NCBI GenBank assembly: GCA_002067755.1
Contig: MVQH01000101.1
Coordinates: 1 to 64,000 of the forward strand
Reading direction: 5' to 3'
Source: Methanosaeta sp. PtaB.Bin018
GTDB lineage: Archaea > Halobacteriota > Methanosarcinia > Methanotrichales > Methanotrichaceae
DNA length: 64,000 nucleotides
Below the pieces are notes generated by a model. It saw only the letters and a list, made by a program, of their open reading frames with translations, was not told the origin of the DNA and ran no database searches. Positions within the stretch are counted from its first letter, which is position 1. Each line of letters opens with the position of its first letter. Below are positions 20,269 through 29,671 of this stretch, in pieces. Both the position numbers and the translations under genes were made by a program.

Positions 20269-21189
20269 ATGAGTTGGAAAATCTTGAACCAATTTTTGCT
20301 GCTTGTGACTGTGGCAGCCGTTTGTTTCTTATCCGGAGCTGCAAATGACAGCACTCTGAAGATAGCCACAACCAGCAGCCTTTACGACACAGGACTTCTG
20401 GAGCTGCTGGCCCAGAATTTCTCTGAGGAGTACAATGTCACTGTGCAGATTCCTACGCATAGCGGAACTGGGATCGCAATCTCCGATGGCGAGCGCGGCA
20501 ATGTGGATATGCTCATAATTCACGATAAAAAAAGGGAGCTCAAGTTCGTCCAGGACGGCCACGGACTGGAGAGACGGTGTTTGGCTTACAATTACTTCTA
20601 TCTGGTAGGCCCAAAAGAGGACCCTGCTGGTGTAAAGGGCATGAATGTCACTGAGGCTTTGAAGACCATCAGGGAAAAGGGCATGGCGGACCATGAAAAG
20701 GTCAAATTCGTATCCAGGGGCGACGAATCCGGAACGCATTCCAAGGAAAAGAGCCTGTGGCAGAGCGCCGGTTACAATTATTCCGAGATCAACAACTCCG
20801 GCCAATGGTACATCGATGCAGGGAGTCCAATGGGTGCGACATTGGTCATGGCCAATGAAAAATCGGCCTACGCTCTTGCAGACATGTCCACATTCATGGC
20901 ATTCAAGAGCAAGCTGGACCTTGTGCCTTTCGTTGAGGGCGGAAGCGATATGCTAAATGTCTATGTGGCAATAGCCTTGAATCCAGAGAAGCATCCCGGC
21001 GTCAATTGCGATCTGGCAGTTAAGTTCATCAACTTCCTGGTGTCAGACGAAGGCCAAAGGCTCATCGCAGACTATGGCAGAGCGCAATTTGGCCAGCCGA
21101 TCTTCTTTGCTGCCAGGGGCAACTGCAGCTTGATCGGCTGCCAGGCGGAGGAGTGTGCAGTTCCTGCAGCAGCTACCTGCATAGATTGA
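20269..21189 (+). CDS. tupA: Tungstate ABC transporter substrate-binding protein
   Basis: 306 residues with signal peptide (FLLLVTVAAVCFLSGAA). The mature start KIATTSSLYDTGLLELLA (T-T-S-x-x-D-x-G-L-L) and the later FVSRGDESGTH and AGSPMGATLVMANE segments are characteristic of TupA. Upstream of the permease and ATPase genes in a three-gene operon. Tungstate is required for formylmethanofuran dehydrogenase isoenzymes and aldehyde ferredoxin oxidoreductases in methanogens. Two extra Cys near the C-terminus (GCQAEEC) are unusual. Molybdate is the main alternative ligand. Confidence 0.86.
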   Translation: MSWKILNQFLLLVTVAAVCFLSGAANDSTLKIATTSSLYDTGLLELLAQNFSEEYNVTVQIPTHSGTGIAISDGERGNVDMLIIHDKKRELKFVQDGHGLERRCLAYNYFYLVGPKEDPAGVKGMNVTEALKTIREKGMADHEKVKFVSRGDESGTHSKEKSLWQSAGYNYSEINNSGQWYIDAGSPMGATLVMANEKSAYALADMSTFMAFKSKLDLVPFVEGGSDMLNVYVAIALNPEKHPGVNCDLAVKFINFLVSDEGQRLIADYGRAQFGQPIFFAARGNCSLIGCQAEECAVPAAATCID

Positions 21190-21205
21190 AAAGAGGTCAT
21201 TTGGC

Positions 21206-21892
21206 TTGGAGGAGATTTGGAGCGGCCTTTTGCAGGCATTTGAGCTCATAATAACCCTCGATCCTGAGGTGGTGGGCATAACGGCTCGCTCCCTTTACAT
21301 CTCTTTGGCCTCTGTTTTTCTCTCGTCACTCATAGACATCCCACTTGGTGCCATGATCGAGTCCAGGGAATTTTGGGGAAAGCGCGGCATCATCAGCCTG
21401 ATTCACACCCTCTACAGCCTTCCCACAGTCACCGTGGGCCTGCTGGTCTACCTGATTTTATCTCGCAACGGCCCTTTAGGTTCCCTGGAGATCCTCTATA
21501 CACCAGCAGGAATGATTCTGGGACAGATGATCCTCATCACGCCCATCATGATTGGGCTCACGATCTCTGCTCTTGGGGAGGTGAGCCCGCAGGTAAAAGA
21601 TACTGCAAAATCCCTGGGTGCTAGCGAGCTGCAGATTATGATCACTACTATAAATGAGGTTCGTTCTGCGATGCTGGCCGCGGTGCTCCTTGGCTTTGGC
21701 AGGGCCCTCTCGGAGGTGGGCGTGGCCATGATGATCGGGGGAAACATTCGAGGCTACACGCGCGTGCTCACCACTGCCATCTCTTTGGAGACATCCATGG
21801 GCAATCTAGAGCTCTCCATGGCACTTGGAATAATATTATTATCAATATCTCTCCTTGTGAACCTGGCAATGAATAGATTACAGGGGCGGTGA
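21206..21892 (+). CDS. tupB: Tungstate ABC transporter permease
   Basis: 228 residues with about five membrane spans. The EAA loop that contacts the ATPase is clear: DTAKSLGASELQIMITTINEVR (about 132-150). The TTG at 21206 is preceded by a weak ribosome site (AGAGGT 12 bases upstream). It lies 16 bases after tupA and three bases before tupC, so the three are one operon. Confidence 0.84.
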   Translation: MEEIWSGLLQAFELIITLDPEVVGITARSLYISLASVFLSSLIDIPLGAMIESREFWGKRGIISLIHTLYSLPTVTVGLLVYLILSRNGPLGSLEILYTPAGMILGQMILITPIMIGLTISALGEVSPQVKDTAKSLGASELQIMITTINEVRSAMLAAVLLGFGRALSEVGVAMMIGGNIRGYTRVLTTAISLETSMGNLELSMALGIILLSISLLVNLAMNRLQGR

Positions 21893-21895
21893 TAA

Positions 21896-22603
21896 ATGTC
21901 CTTTTTAGAGCTGGAGGCATTGGGCAAGGCATACGGAGGCGTTGATGTTCTGCAGGGCATCAGCATCAATTTGTCTCGGGGCGAGATTTTAGGCATCATT
22001 GGGCCTACGGGATCGGGAAAGACGACATTGCTCCGTCTGGTGAACCTGCTGGAGGCGCCCAGCAGTGGAAGCATCCGCCTCGATGGCATCGCTCTCAACG
22101 ACCTGCCAGAGAAGGAGAAGCTTTCGGCACGCCGCCGCATGGCCATGGTCTTTCAAAAGCCAGTGATGTTCAAGGGGAGCGTGCAGGAGAACGTATCTTA
22201 TGGCCTGAAAATAAGAGGCAAAAAAGACCAAAAGATCGTCAGATCTGCCCTGGAGGCTGTGAATCTCTCCGGATATCAGTCCAGGGATGCCAGTAGCCTC
22301 TCAGGCGGCGAGATTCAGAGGGTCGCACTGGCCAGGGCTCTGGTGCTGCAGCCGGAGATACTTCTGCTGGACGAGCCCACTGCAAACTTGGACCCAAAGA
22401 GTGCGGCAGCCATCGACAGTATCATTCAGAGCCTTGCAGGGCAAAGTACGTTGGTGATCCTGGCGACCCACAATATGCTCCAGTGCAAGAGGCTAGCCAG
22501 TCGAGTGGCAGTGCTGATGAAAGGGAGGATGGTCGCAGTTGGCGAGCCTGAGGAGGTCTTCGATCTTGGACAGGAGCAGCTCGATATTGCCGTGCCCTGG
22601 TGA
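21896..22603 (+). CDS. tupC: Tungstate ABC transporter ATP-binding protein
   Basis: 235 residues. Walker A GPTGSGKTT (about 36-44), Q-loop MVFQKPVMF (about 83-91), signature LSGGEIQR (about 129-136), Walker B ILLLDEPTANLDP (about 150-162) and the H-loop TH (about 186). Energises tungstate import with TupAB. ATG 21896 follows GGGGCGGTGATAA. Confidence 0.88.
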   Translation: MSFLELEALGKAYGGVDVLQGISINLSRGEILGIIGPTGSGKTTLLRLVNLLEAPSSGSIRLDGIALNDLPEKEKLSARRRMAMVFQKPVMFKGSVQENVSYGLKIRGKKDQKIVRSALEAVNLSGYQSRDASSLSGGEIQRVALARALVLQPEILLLDEPTANLDPKSAAAIDSIIQSLAGQSTLVILATHNMLQCKRLASRVAVLMKGRMVAVGEPEEVFDLGQEQLDIAVPW

Positions 22604-22625
22604 TTCATGGGATTGAAGACATCTA

Positions 22626-24893
22626 TCATTTTCTTTCCAGAGCGGTCTTCCCAAGGCCCAGCCTCTTGGCAAGCTCTCTTAAATCCTTTTTCTGGGCCTT
22701 GCATTGCGAATCCTTATTTCGCAGCTGCCGCTTCTCTTGCGACCCCCACTCTGCCATCTTCGCCTTGATCAATTCCCTGCCCTTTCCGGCATCGACGGAT
22801 ATCATCTCATCCTTGACCCAGTCTGGGAGATACTGGTTGACGCCACCTGGCCAATTGCCGAATCTGCGATCGCAGAATAGAAGAACCCCCCTCTCGGACT
22901 CAGAACGTATAACCCTTCCAGCTGCTTGCAACCCTCTGTTTATGGCAGGCAAAGTGTAGGCGATGAGCATGCCTTTGGATTTTCCGTATTTGCGAATGTA
23001 GTAGTCGTTGATCTCTTTTTGGATCTCGTCGTAAGCTGCCAGAGGCAGCCCAACCACAGCCACGCCGTTCAGCGCATCTCCCTTGTAGTCGATTCCCTCG
23101 GCCAGCTTTCCGCCGCAGACCCCCATAAGAACGCCTCCCCCGCGCTTTGCAAGGCCGAAGAATTCATCGAGAACATCAGGAACGTCTTCGGCGCTTCTTG
23201 GCTCCAGGCAAACCTCCTTTCCGGATCTCCTTGCCGATGCCTGGCAGGTCCCTTTGTAATTGTTCATCATGGGATAAGATGTGAAAAAGACTGCCACATT
23301 TCCCGGAATCTCCTCGATGATCGATCTGATATGTCCAGAGATCTCTTCTCTATTGTCTGAATCGTCCCTGTTTTCAAGCTGCGTTGTGGCCTTCTTCGAG
23401 ACCAGCAAAAGCCTGTTCTCCCTGGGAAATGGATTTGGTATGCTGAGCTTTTGCGCCCTATTCTCCTCTGCCAGGCAGTACAGCTCGTATGCTTCCAGAG
23501 GCGAAAAGGTCCCTGAAAGCATCACCGTGGCATTGATGTTGTCGGTGATGCGCCGAATGCTGCTCGAGGGATCTATGTTATTTACCTCCAGGCGAACATG
23601 CTTTCTGCCGCCCGACCCCGTCACCACAACCTTTCTTTGAAATGACTCGTCCTCTTCTGCCCTCTCAACATCCCTCAAAAATAGGAGCACAAGGGCAAGG
23701 CTCGGCTGGAGGTCACCTTGTAGGTTCTCCCTGTCTCCCTCAGCCAGATTCAGATCAGCAACTGCGACGGCTACATCAGAGAAATTGTCCAGAGCCTCAT
23801 CGATATCGTCGATCTCGTTGTAGATGAACGAGCGAAAGAGATCAGCATCTAGGAGAGCTTCTCCCTCTTGCATCCGGTCCTGCTTGCTCTGCAAAAATCT
23901 CCTCAATCTTGGAAGAAGGATGCGAATGACCCGGATTCCTTCACGCCTCCACGAGGCTCTTTCTCGCGTCTCATCCAGCCTCGCTTGGCCAAGTGTCCCT
24001 TCGAACTTCTCCACCTCACGTTCTGCAAGATCGATCATGCGTGCCGTGAGCAGCCTCGAGTTCATGGCCCTGACCGCATCGCCTAGGTTATGCGCCTCGT
24101 CCACGATCAGAGTCACCTTCTCACTGTCCATATCTAGCCATTGAAATATGACATCCTGAAAGTCAGGGCTGAAGAGATGGGAGTAGTTCATGATCACCAT
24201 GTCGCTGTTCTGGGCATAAAGGCTCATTATCTCGTAAGGGCAGATGCCCTGGCAGGAATCATGCAGGTTGGCTGGCGGTGTAACCTTCTCTTTTAGCCCC
24301 TCCACAATGCCCAGAGCACGCTGAGAATGCCGGAAATGAACTTTTCCATTCAGCTCAAAAGCCTCCCTGCTCCTCAGGTAATGCGGACAAAAAGTCCTGT
24401 AGCCGGGCTCCTCCTCGGGCATGCTGTATGCTGTCGGATCCCAGATGCTTTGATTGCTCTTGTTCATCCTCGAAGCAATAAGATTTTTTGTCTGCTCTCT
24501 CAGCCTTGAGCAGCCTGCATATACGCTCTCGTTCTTGAACTCTTTTTCCAGGGGACAGATCTTCTGCTTGCCGACCATGTAGGCGATCTCCGGCTTGTGG
24601 CGGGTCCTGTCCCAGATCTTTTTGACCTCATCGATGTAGATATCGATCTGAGACACAGTCCGCACGGCTACTATTATCTTTCCTGGGGCGGCGGCAAGGG
24701 CTGCGCTAATGCAACTGGTCTTGCCAGTTCCAGTTGGTGCGTCTATCATCAGCACAGCATGCTCCCCTTTGCGCACGACTTCATAAACAGCGTCCAGCAT
24801 CCGATCCTGGTTGGGCCTGAGGGACTTGTAAGGGAAGTAGTCCAGGTACACGAAATGCCATTTATGTCCTGGTGAGAGATAAATGCTATCCAC
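22626..24893 (-). CDS. XPD/Rad3-type iron-sulfur DNA helicase
   Basis: 755 residues, superfamily 2. Walker A APTGTGKTS (about 51-59), DEAH box VDEAHNLGD (about 264-272), and the four FeS-cluster Cys of the XPD insert: KQKICPLEK (about 112), YAGCSRL (about 127), RTFCPHY (about 168) and CQGICPYE (about 214-219). C-terminal helicase motifs include GVCGGKLAEGIDYKG and QAAGRVIRSESERG (motif VI). A 5'-3' helicase in repair or genome maintenance. The GTG start gives VDSIYLSPGHKW; N-terminal length matches the family. Convergent with tupC. Confidence 0.87.
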   Translation of the reverse strand: MDSIYLSPGHKWHFVYLDYFPYKSLRPNQDRMLDAVYEVVRKGEHAVLMIDAPTGTGKTSCISAALAAAPGKIIVAVRTVSQIDIYIDEVKKIWDRTRHKPEIAYMVGKQKICPLEKEFKNESVYAGCSRLREQTKNLIASRMNKSNQSIWDPTAYSMPEEEPGYRTFCPHYLRSREAFELNGKVHFRHSQRALGIVEGLKEKVTPPANLHDSCQGICPYEIMSLYAQNSDMVIMNYSHLFSPDFQDVIFQWLDMDSEKVTLIVDEAHNLGDAVRAMNSRLLTARMIDLAEREVEKFEGTLGQARLDETRERASWRREGIRVIRILLPRLRRFLQSKQDRMQEGEALLDADLFRSFIYNEIDDIDEALDNFSDVAVAVADLNLAEGDRENLQGDLQPSLALVLLFLRDVERAEEDESFQRKVVVTGSGGRKHVRLEVNNIDPSSSIRRITDNINATVMLSGTFSPLEAYELYCLAEENRAQKLSIPNPFPRENRLLLVSKKATTQLENRDDSDNREEISGHIRSIIEEIPGNVAVFFTSYPMMNNYKGTCQASARRSGKEVCLEPRSAEDVPDVLDEFFGLAKRGGGVLMGVCGGKLAEGIDYKGDALNGVAVVGLPLAAYDEIQKEINDYYIRKYGKSKGMLIAYTLPAINRGLQAAGRVIRSESERGVLLFCDRRFGNWPGGVNQYLPDWVKDEMISVDAGKGRELIKAKMAEWGSQEKRQLRNKDSQCKAQKKDLRELAKRLGLGKTALERK

Positions 24894-24965
24894 AGGACTT
24901 TGGATACGCAGCAGCGAAATAGAAAAGTTAAAATTGTATTGAGAGCATCTAAGAATTAGATAGCA

Positions 24966-25385
24966 TTGAAGGTGGGGATCGTGAAGGCGGCAATATCAGT
25001 TCTGCTTTTGCTTATGGCAGCTGTCACCATTGGTGCAGACGCAAAGAAGGTCGAGGATAAGATGGCAGATGCCCTGAGTGGGCTAAACTCATGGAGAATC
25101 GCCCATGAAGGCTACAGGAATGTTACTGGCGCATTCAATGCCTCTCTCAACAATTCGACAAATATTGCCACTGGAAACTCCTCAATCAGCAGTTCATCGA
25201 TCGCCAATGCAACCCCGCTCAATCATTCTGGCGTGGGCACAAGCACCAGGACGAGCTTTAATGGCTATTTTGGGATGACTGCATCCAGGCATGAGATTGG
25301 CAAGAGCGACATTAAGTCCAGCATGTTCCTTCGTGGCGGCTTTGAGGTCGACAAATCGGTCCAGTTCCAGGACAGGGGCTTTTAA
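24966..25385 (+). CDS. Small secreted protein
   Basis: 139 residues with a signal peptide (ISVLLLLMAAVTIGADA). The mature part is Asn/Ser/Thr-rich with many sequons (NVTG, NASLNNSTN, NSSI, NATPLNHS), suggesting heavy glycosylation. TTG 24966 is the longest start; GTG 24981 has a better-spaced GGTGGGG. Its end lies 17 bases upstream of the next secreted protein start, with which it may form an operon. No family recognised. Confidence 0.6.
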   Translation: MKVGIVKAAISVLLLLMAAVTIGADAKKVEDKMADALSGLNSWRIAHEGYRNVTGAFNASLNNSTNIATGNSSISSSSIANATPLNHSGVGTSTRTSFNGYFGMTASRHEIGKSDIKSSMFLRGGFEVDKSVQFQDRGF

Positions 25386-25401
25386 AGTCCAGGTGGCTGC
25401 A

Positions 25402-26616
25402 GTGAGATCGATATTTCTGATCTTCTTTCTGCTTATGGCTTCAGCTGCCACTCAGGATGTCGGCCCCAAAGAAGTATGGAGCAAGACATTCGGAGGGCCA
25501 CACGGAGATGGATTTTGGTCTCTGCAGAAGACCCGCGATGGTGGCTATATCTTGACAGGCTACACCTCTGCTCAAGGCCAGGGCAGTGACTTGTGGCTGG
25601 TCAAGGTGGACTCCGACGGAGGTCTTCTTTGGGATAGGGCCTACGGCGGTTCGGGCGAAGATGTTGGATATTTTGTCAAAGAGACTCAGGACGGCGGATA
25701 TGTTGTAGCTGGAAGCACAGGATCTTATGGAATGGGTGAAGAGCGGCTCTGGATCTTGAAGACCGATATTGACGGCAACAAACAGTGGGACTGTATCTTA
25801 GGAGGGTTCGTCTCGTCTTTGGGAGACGGCGGTTGGTCGGTCGATGTGACCTACGACGGAGGATACATCGTAACCGGATATACCCGATCCTTTGGCACAG
25901 GCAAAAAGGACCTTTGGCTCGTAAAGACAGACTCCGAAGGGAATCTGCTATGGGATAAGACCTTCGGAGGTCTGGAAGATGATGTCGGAATGTCCGTGGT
26001 GCGTGTAGCCGACGGCGGATATGTCGTGGCAGGACGGACTGCATCATTTGGCGCGGGTGGGGATGACATCTGGCTCTTAAAGGTCGACGATGATGGTGAA
26101 GAGGTTTGGAACACGACCTTTGGGGGGGTGAGAGACGAGGCTGCGTTCCAGGTGATAGAGCAAAAGGACGGATTTGCCCTTGTCGGTAGGACTGAATCGG
26201 GCTCTGAGAGCAGGAGGATAGTGCTCATCAAGGTCGACCAGGAGGGCAGAGAGCTGTGGGAGCGAAATTATAGTGGGAGCTCTGGATCCTCTTTGCAGCC
26301 CACGGCAGACGGAGGTCTCCTCATCGCAGGACGCAAAGACAGCGAGGATTCTGGAAGAGATGCCCTGCTGATCAAGACGGACTCCTCTGGATGGGAGCAG
26401 TGGTCCGAGGAGATGGTGGCAGAGGGGGACTGCATCGCAACTTCGGCGATTTTGGACAGCGAAAGGTATTTTGTCATTGCAGGCATAAGCAGCCCTTCAA
26501 GGCCGTGTGCAGAGGACGCCTGGCTGGCGAAATTCGCAGTAGTCGACGAGGGCACTGGCAGAAATATGTCCTATATTGAAAAAATTTTTAAAGATAGGCT
26601 GAGATTAGGCGTCTGA
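25402..26616 (+). CDS. Secreted beta-propeller-like repeat protein
   Basis: 404 residues from GTG 25402 (AGGTGG five bases upstream); the longer frame overlaps the previous gene. After a signal peptide (IFLIFFLLMASAATQ) come about seven repeats of roughly 50 residues: W-x-K-T-F-G-G, then TRDGGYILTGYT, SxGxGxxDxWLxKxDxxG. Such repeats fold as beta-propellers and are common in methanogen surface or secreted proteins. The stop overlaps the ATG of the Cas4-like gene (TGATG), an odd pairing of exported and nuclease proteins. Confidence 0.78.
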   Translation: MRSIFLIFFLLMASAATQDVGPKEVWSKTFGGPHGDGFWSLQKTRDGGYILTGYTSAQGQGSDLWLVKVDSDGGLLWDRAYGGSGEDVGYFVKETQDGGYVVAGSTGSYGMGEERLWILKTDIDGNKQWDCILGGFVSSLGDGGWSVDVTYDGGYIVTGYTRSFGTGKKDLWLVKTDSEGNLLWDKTFGGLEDDVGMSVVRVADGGYVVAGRTASFGAGGDDIWLLKVDDDGEEVWNTTFGGVRDEAAFQVIEQKDGFALVGRTESGSESRRIVLIKVDQEGRELWERNYSGSSGSSLQPTADGGLLIAGRKDSEDSGRDALLIKTDSSGWEQWSEEMVAEGDCIATSAILDSERYFVIAGISSPSRPCAEDAWLAKFAVVDEGTGRNMSYIEKIFKDRLRLGV

Positions 26617-27332
26617 TGCCATCTCAGATCAGAATCTCGGACATTGGCCTTTACCTGCGCTGTCCCAGGCTGGTTTACTTCGATGCGATGGGAAGACTAT
26701 CACACAAGAGCAACCCGATGCATCTTCTCTTGAGAAGCTTGATGCTCGCGATCGTCTGCGAGGAGGATCTGGAAGGTCAGCTCAAAGGATCTTTGACAAG
26801 GCTTGAGCGGGAGCTGCCATTGATCTACGACATCGAGCCTGATGAGATCAATTCAGCCTGCAGGGAACTGGAAGGGAAGATCTCTGAGATCTCCAATGGC
26901 CTTTCGCCTTATATTGACATGCTCGTCCCTTGCGATGTGGAGGTCGATCTGCGCTCAGAGAAGCTTGGCCTCTCCGGCAGGCTGGACCGCCTTGCTCCGG
27001 GAGGCATACCTTCGCTCATCAGATCAGGCAAGATGCCGGGGGAGGGCGTCTGGAAGCGGGACAGGCTGATGCTTGCGGGCTACAGCTTATTGTTGGGCGA
27101 GAAATACGGCAAAAAATTGGGCCATGGACTTGTGGAGTACCCACTCTCCGGCCAGGTTCGCAAAGTTCAGATCTACAGCGTGGACAGGGCCAGAGTGCTG
27201 CGCATTCGCGATCGAGTGCGCCAGATCAGGGGTGGCCAGCTCCCTGACAGGCCAGACGATGCTCGCTGCGCAGAGTGCGAGGCACTGAAGAGCTGCGAAA
27301 CAAGGGTCTCACTGGCTTCGAGATTCTTTTGA
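26616..27332 (+). CDS. Cas4-like / Dna2-type PD-(D/E)xK nuclease
   Basis: 238 residues. One N-terminal Cys (LYLRCPRLVYFD, about residue 16) and three C-terminal Cys (ARCAECEALKSCE, about 215-225) form the FeS-cluster pattern of Cas4. The nuclease core is GRLDRL (about 124-129), then SLIRSGKMP (about 134-142) and RDRLMLAGYSLLLGE (about 148-162). In canonical Cas4 the last motif begins with Gln (QxxxY); here Arg replaces it, and the acidic-x-Lys pair is weak, so activity is uncertain. No CRISPR array or other cas genes are in the window; a repair role is more likely. Confidence 0.75.
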   Translation: MPSQIRISDIGLYLRCPRLVYFDAMGRLSHKSNPMHLLLRSLMLAIVCEEDLEGQLKGSLTRLERELPLIYDIEPDEINSACRELEGKISEISNGLSPYIDMLVPCDVEVDLRSEKLGLSGRLDRLAPGGIPSLIRSGKMPGEGVWKRDRLMLAGYSLLLGEKYGKKLGHGLVEYPLSGQVRKVQIYSVDRARVLRIRDRVRQIRGGQLPDRPDDARCAECEALKSCETRVSLASRFF

Positions 27333-27343
27333 CTCATAGGATT

Positions 27344-27372
27344 GCGAAGGGCAGAAGCTGCCCCTCCTTCGC
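27344..27372. terminator. Hairpin after the Cas4-like gene
   Basis: GCGAAGG (27344-27350) pairs with CCTTCGC (27366-27372), and GGCAG with CTGCC inside, giving a long stem followed by a T-rich run. It begins 12 bases after the stop codon. The rest of 27373-27663 holds no convincing gene; a TATA-like cctataaata lies at 27481-27490 without an obvious product. Confidence 0.45.
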
Positions 27373-27663
27373 TTTCTGTTGATGGTCTCTCTGACTGCGA
27401 CCAGGGACGAAGGGTCAGCCGCCGAATGATAGCGGAGACCTTTGCCCTGATTACTTTCGCTCCGCGCGGCCAAGCTATTCATACCTATAAATAGTAGTAT
27501 AGCCTGGAGCCGCCCGATACCCCAACTTCTTTTGCTACTCCCTCCGGGCGGATTCATCCCCTTAATGCGACCTTGTAGTGTGAGCTGCTCGTGGAACCTT
27601 GTTCAAAGTGTGGTTGGTGCGGCTTTGCACGCAAAGTCCATTCTTCATGTAAAGGTGTCCCAT

Positions 27664-28242
27664 TTAGAGCTGCGTATTCACCGATTCGAGGATCTTCTCT
27701 GTGGTCTCCCATGGGAAATCGGAGCCAATTATACAAATTATCGATCCGTAGCGGTCCTTTTCATCAGGACTGTATGCCGCGATATATAGTGGACCTGGCT
27801 CTCCTGTATCGACTGTCAGCAAGATTCCATCATGGCCGTCGATTGTATATGATTTAGTCTGGTAATCAGCACGACGGGGCATGATATTTGATTGTTCTAT
27901 GCAATGTTCAAATACTGAGGCTGCATCTTTGCTTTTACTTGAGATTTGTTCATCAAGTGGTTCTGATGCGCTCATCTTATGGACCTCGATCATCACCTGA
28001 TTGGATGTACCATCAAAGGTTATTGTGGCAGGGTAGATCGAATACTGGAAATTTGAGATCTTGGGGTCATAGTTATGCTCCAATTCAGAACTTTCTCCCA
28101 TTTCGACTGTATGAGATCCTGCGCTCGCCAGATCCAAAGATACAGTTACAGGCCCGATCTCAACATCCTCCCCGAAAGCTGGCGCTGATGCTATCGTAAA
28201 GCCAATGAGGCAAAGTACAACCAACAAATTGAGTCTCGTCAT
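27664..28242 (-). CDS. Secreted protein of unknown function
   Basis: 192 residues from ATG 28242 (MTRLNLLVVLCLIGFTIASA, a signal peptide); an earlier in-frame start adds eight residues. The mature protein has a beta-rich first half (VTVSLDLASAGSHTVEMGES) and a second half with SYTIDGHDGILLTVDTGE and a C-terminal ETTEKILESV helix. This resembles small archaeal lipocalin/PsbP-like extracellular proteins, in which the last helix follows a TIDG-x-x-G motif. No conserved neighbours. Confidence 0.65.
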   Translation of the reverse strand: MTRLNLLVVLCLIGFTIASAPAFGEDVEIGPVTVSLDLASAGSHTVEMGESSELEHNYDPKISNFQYSIYPATITFDGTSNQVMIEVHKMSASEPLDEQISSKSKDAASVFEHCIEQSNIMPRRADYQTKSYTIDGHDGILLTVDTGEPGPLYIAAYSPDEKDRYGSIICIIGSDFPWETTEKILESVNTQL

Positions 28243-28320
28243 TTCACATTTCGCTCCATGAATCACGATCGCATATTACTGCAACCTGACGCTCCTCTCG
28301 AACGATTGATAAATGCTATA

Positions 28321-28340
28321 CCGAACGAACCCGAACGAAC
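28321..28340. repeat. Tandem 10-bp repeat CCGAACGAAC x2
   Basis: Two exact copies followed by a partial GCGAA, in the intergenic space between the secreted-protein gene and the DRG GTPase gene. The region 28243-28543 otherwise contains only weak promoter-like AT stretches, including cttataaagg (28509-28518) in front of the GTPase gene. Confidence 0.4.
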
Positions 28341-28543
28341 GCGAAATTGATCGGGAGGGTACAACTGCTGGAAAACAAATATGGCGGTTCGTGAACGTTT
28401 TATTTTTGATGAGAGCCAATTGGAAGGTTCAATCAAGGAACTCATGTTTTATGGATCTTTATTGGTAGATGACCAAGAATCTGATCGCCAAAGGCAGCAA
28501 ACCCATATCTTATAAAGGGGTAGACATCCATCTAGGATGATAA

Positions 28544-29647
28544 ATGGCAACCATCGAGGAGCAGATCAAGGCGCTGGAAGAGGAGATCCTCAATACTCAA
28601 AAGAACAAAGCCACTGAGCACCATCTAGGCAAGATCAAGGCCAAGATCGCGAAGCTGAGGGCGCAGCAAGAGCTTCAGAAGATCAAGGGTGGAGGCCAGG
28701 GCAGAAGATATTACATCAAGAAGTCAGGCGATGCTACAGTGGCCTTGGTGGGGTTCCCGTCCGTCGGCAAATCCAGCCTGCTCAACTACCTGACAGGTTC
28801 AAAGTCTGAGGTTGCAGCATACCAGTTCACCACCCTTGAGGTAATTCCAGGGGTTATGAAGTACAAGGGCGCTGAGATCCAGATACTGGACATGCCTGGC
28901 ATCATCAAGGGCGCTGCACGTGGCAAGGGTCGAGGCAGAGAGGTGATAACGGCTGCCAGAGCAGCAGACATCATATTACTACTAGGTGACGTCTTCAACT
29001 ACAGACTGGACATCCTTGAGCGCGAGCTGTATGATGCAGGAATTAGGCTTGACAAGCAGCCGCCAAACATCCACATCACTCAGGAGAAGAGGGGCGGCAT
29101 AATCGTACGCAGCACTGTGCAGCTCACCAAAATGAGCGAGTTCGAGATCGCTGAGATCATCCGTGCCTATGGCATTGTGAATGCGAGTGTCACCATTCGC
29201 GAAGACATTGATACTGACAGCCTGGTGGACTTCCTGGCAGGAAACAGGGTTTACATCCCAAGCGTTGTGGCGATAAACAAGTTCGACCTAAGGTACGGAG
29301 GCGTTGAGAATAAGATCCGCGATGAGCTGGGAAGGGACTTTTTGCCCATCTCATGCGCGACAACTGATGGACTTGAGGCCCTGAAGGATCTGATCTATGA
29401 GCGTTTGGGATTCATACGGGTGTACCTCAAGCCGAAAGGGGGAAAGGCCGACATGCAAGAGCCCCTTGTGCTCCTGGACGGAAGCACTGTAAAGTCGGTG
29501 TGCGAGCACCTTCACCGCGACTTCGTGAATCTTTTCCGCTATGCCCTGGTATGGGGAAAGAGCGCCAAGTTTCCTGGCCAGTCCGTGGGTCTGGACCACG
29601 AGCTCAAGGACTCAGATGTGCTCTCAATCGTCACCAAGAGAAGGTAG
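28544..29647 (+). CDS. DRG-family GTP-binding protein with TGS domain
   Basis: 367 residues. N-terminal coiled coil (TIEEQIKALEEEI), G1 GFPSVGKSS (about 68-76), G3 DMPG (about 114-117), G4 NKFD (about 246-249), and a C-terminal TGS domain (about 290-367; GSTVKSVCEHLHRDFVNLF and LKDSDVLSIV). The S5D2L insert between G3 and G4 is present. DRG proteins are ribosome-associated translational GTPases conserved in archaea and eukaryotes. The TATA tcttataaag lies about 30 bases before ATG 28544, so the leader is very short. Confidence 0.92.
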   Translation: MATIEEQIKALEEEILNTQKNKATEHHLGKIKAKIAKLRAQQELQKIKGGGQGRRYYIKKSGDATVALVGFPSVGKSSLLNYLTGSKSEVAAYQFTTLEVIPGVMKYKGAEIQILDMPGIIKGAARGKGRGREVITAARAADIILLLGDVFNYRLDILERELYDAGIRLDKQPPNIHITQEKRGGIIVRSTVQLTKMSEFEIAEIIRAYGIVNASVTIREDIDTDSLVDFLAGNRVYIPSVVAINKFDLRYGGVENKIRDELGRDFLPISCATTDGLEALKDLIYERLGFIRVYLKPKGGKADMQEPLVLLDGSTVKSVCEHLHRDFVNLFRYALVWGKSAKFPGQSVGLDHELKDSDVLSIVTKRR

Positions 29648-29671
29648 CGAACTTGAGAAATTAACCAGGAG

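Noticed and set aside
22926-24144. Several plus-strand ORFs opposite the XPD-type helicase gene
   Set aside because: The minus-strand protein carries all helicase and FeS motifs throughout; the plus-strand frames are shadows.
26616-27332. Cas4-like gene as evidence of a CRISPR-Cas locus
   Set aside because: No cas1, cas2, effector genes or array in the window; stand-alone Cas4-like nucleases are common in archaea.
27554-27736. 60-codon minus-strand ORF after the Cas4-like gene
   Set aside because: No ribosome site, no protein-like pattern, and it overlaps the end of the secreted-protein gene.
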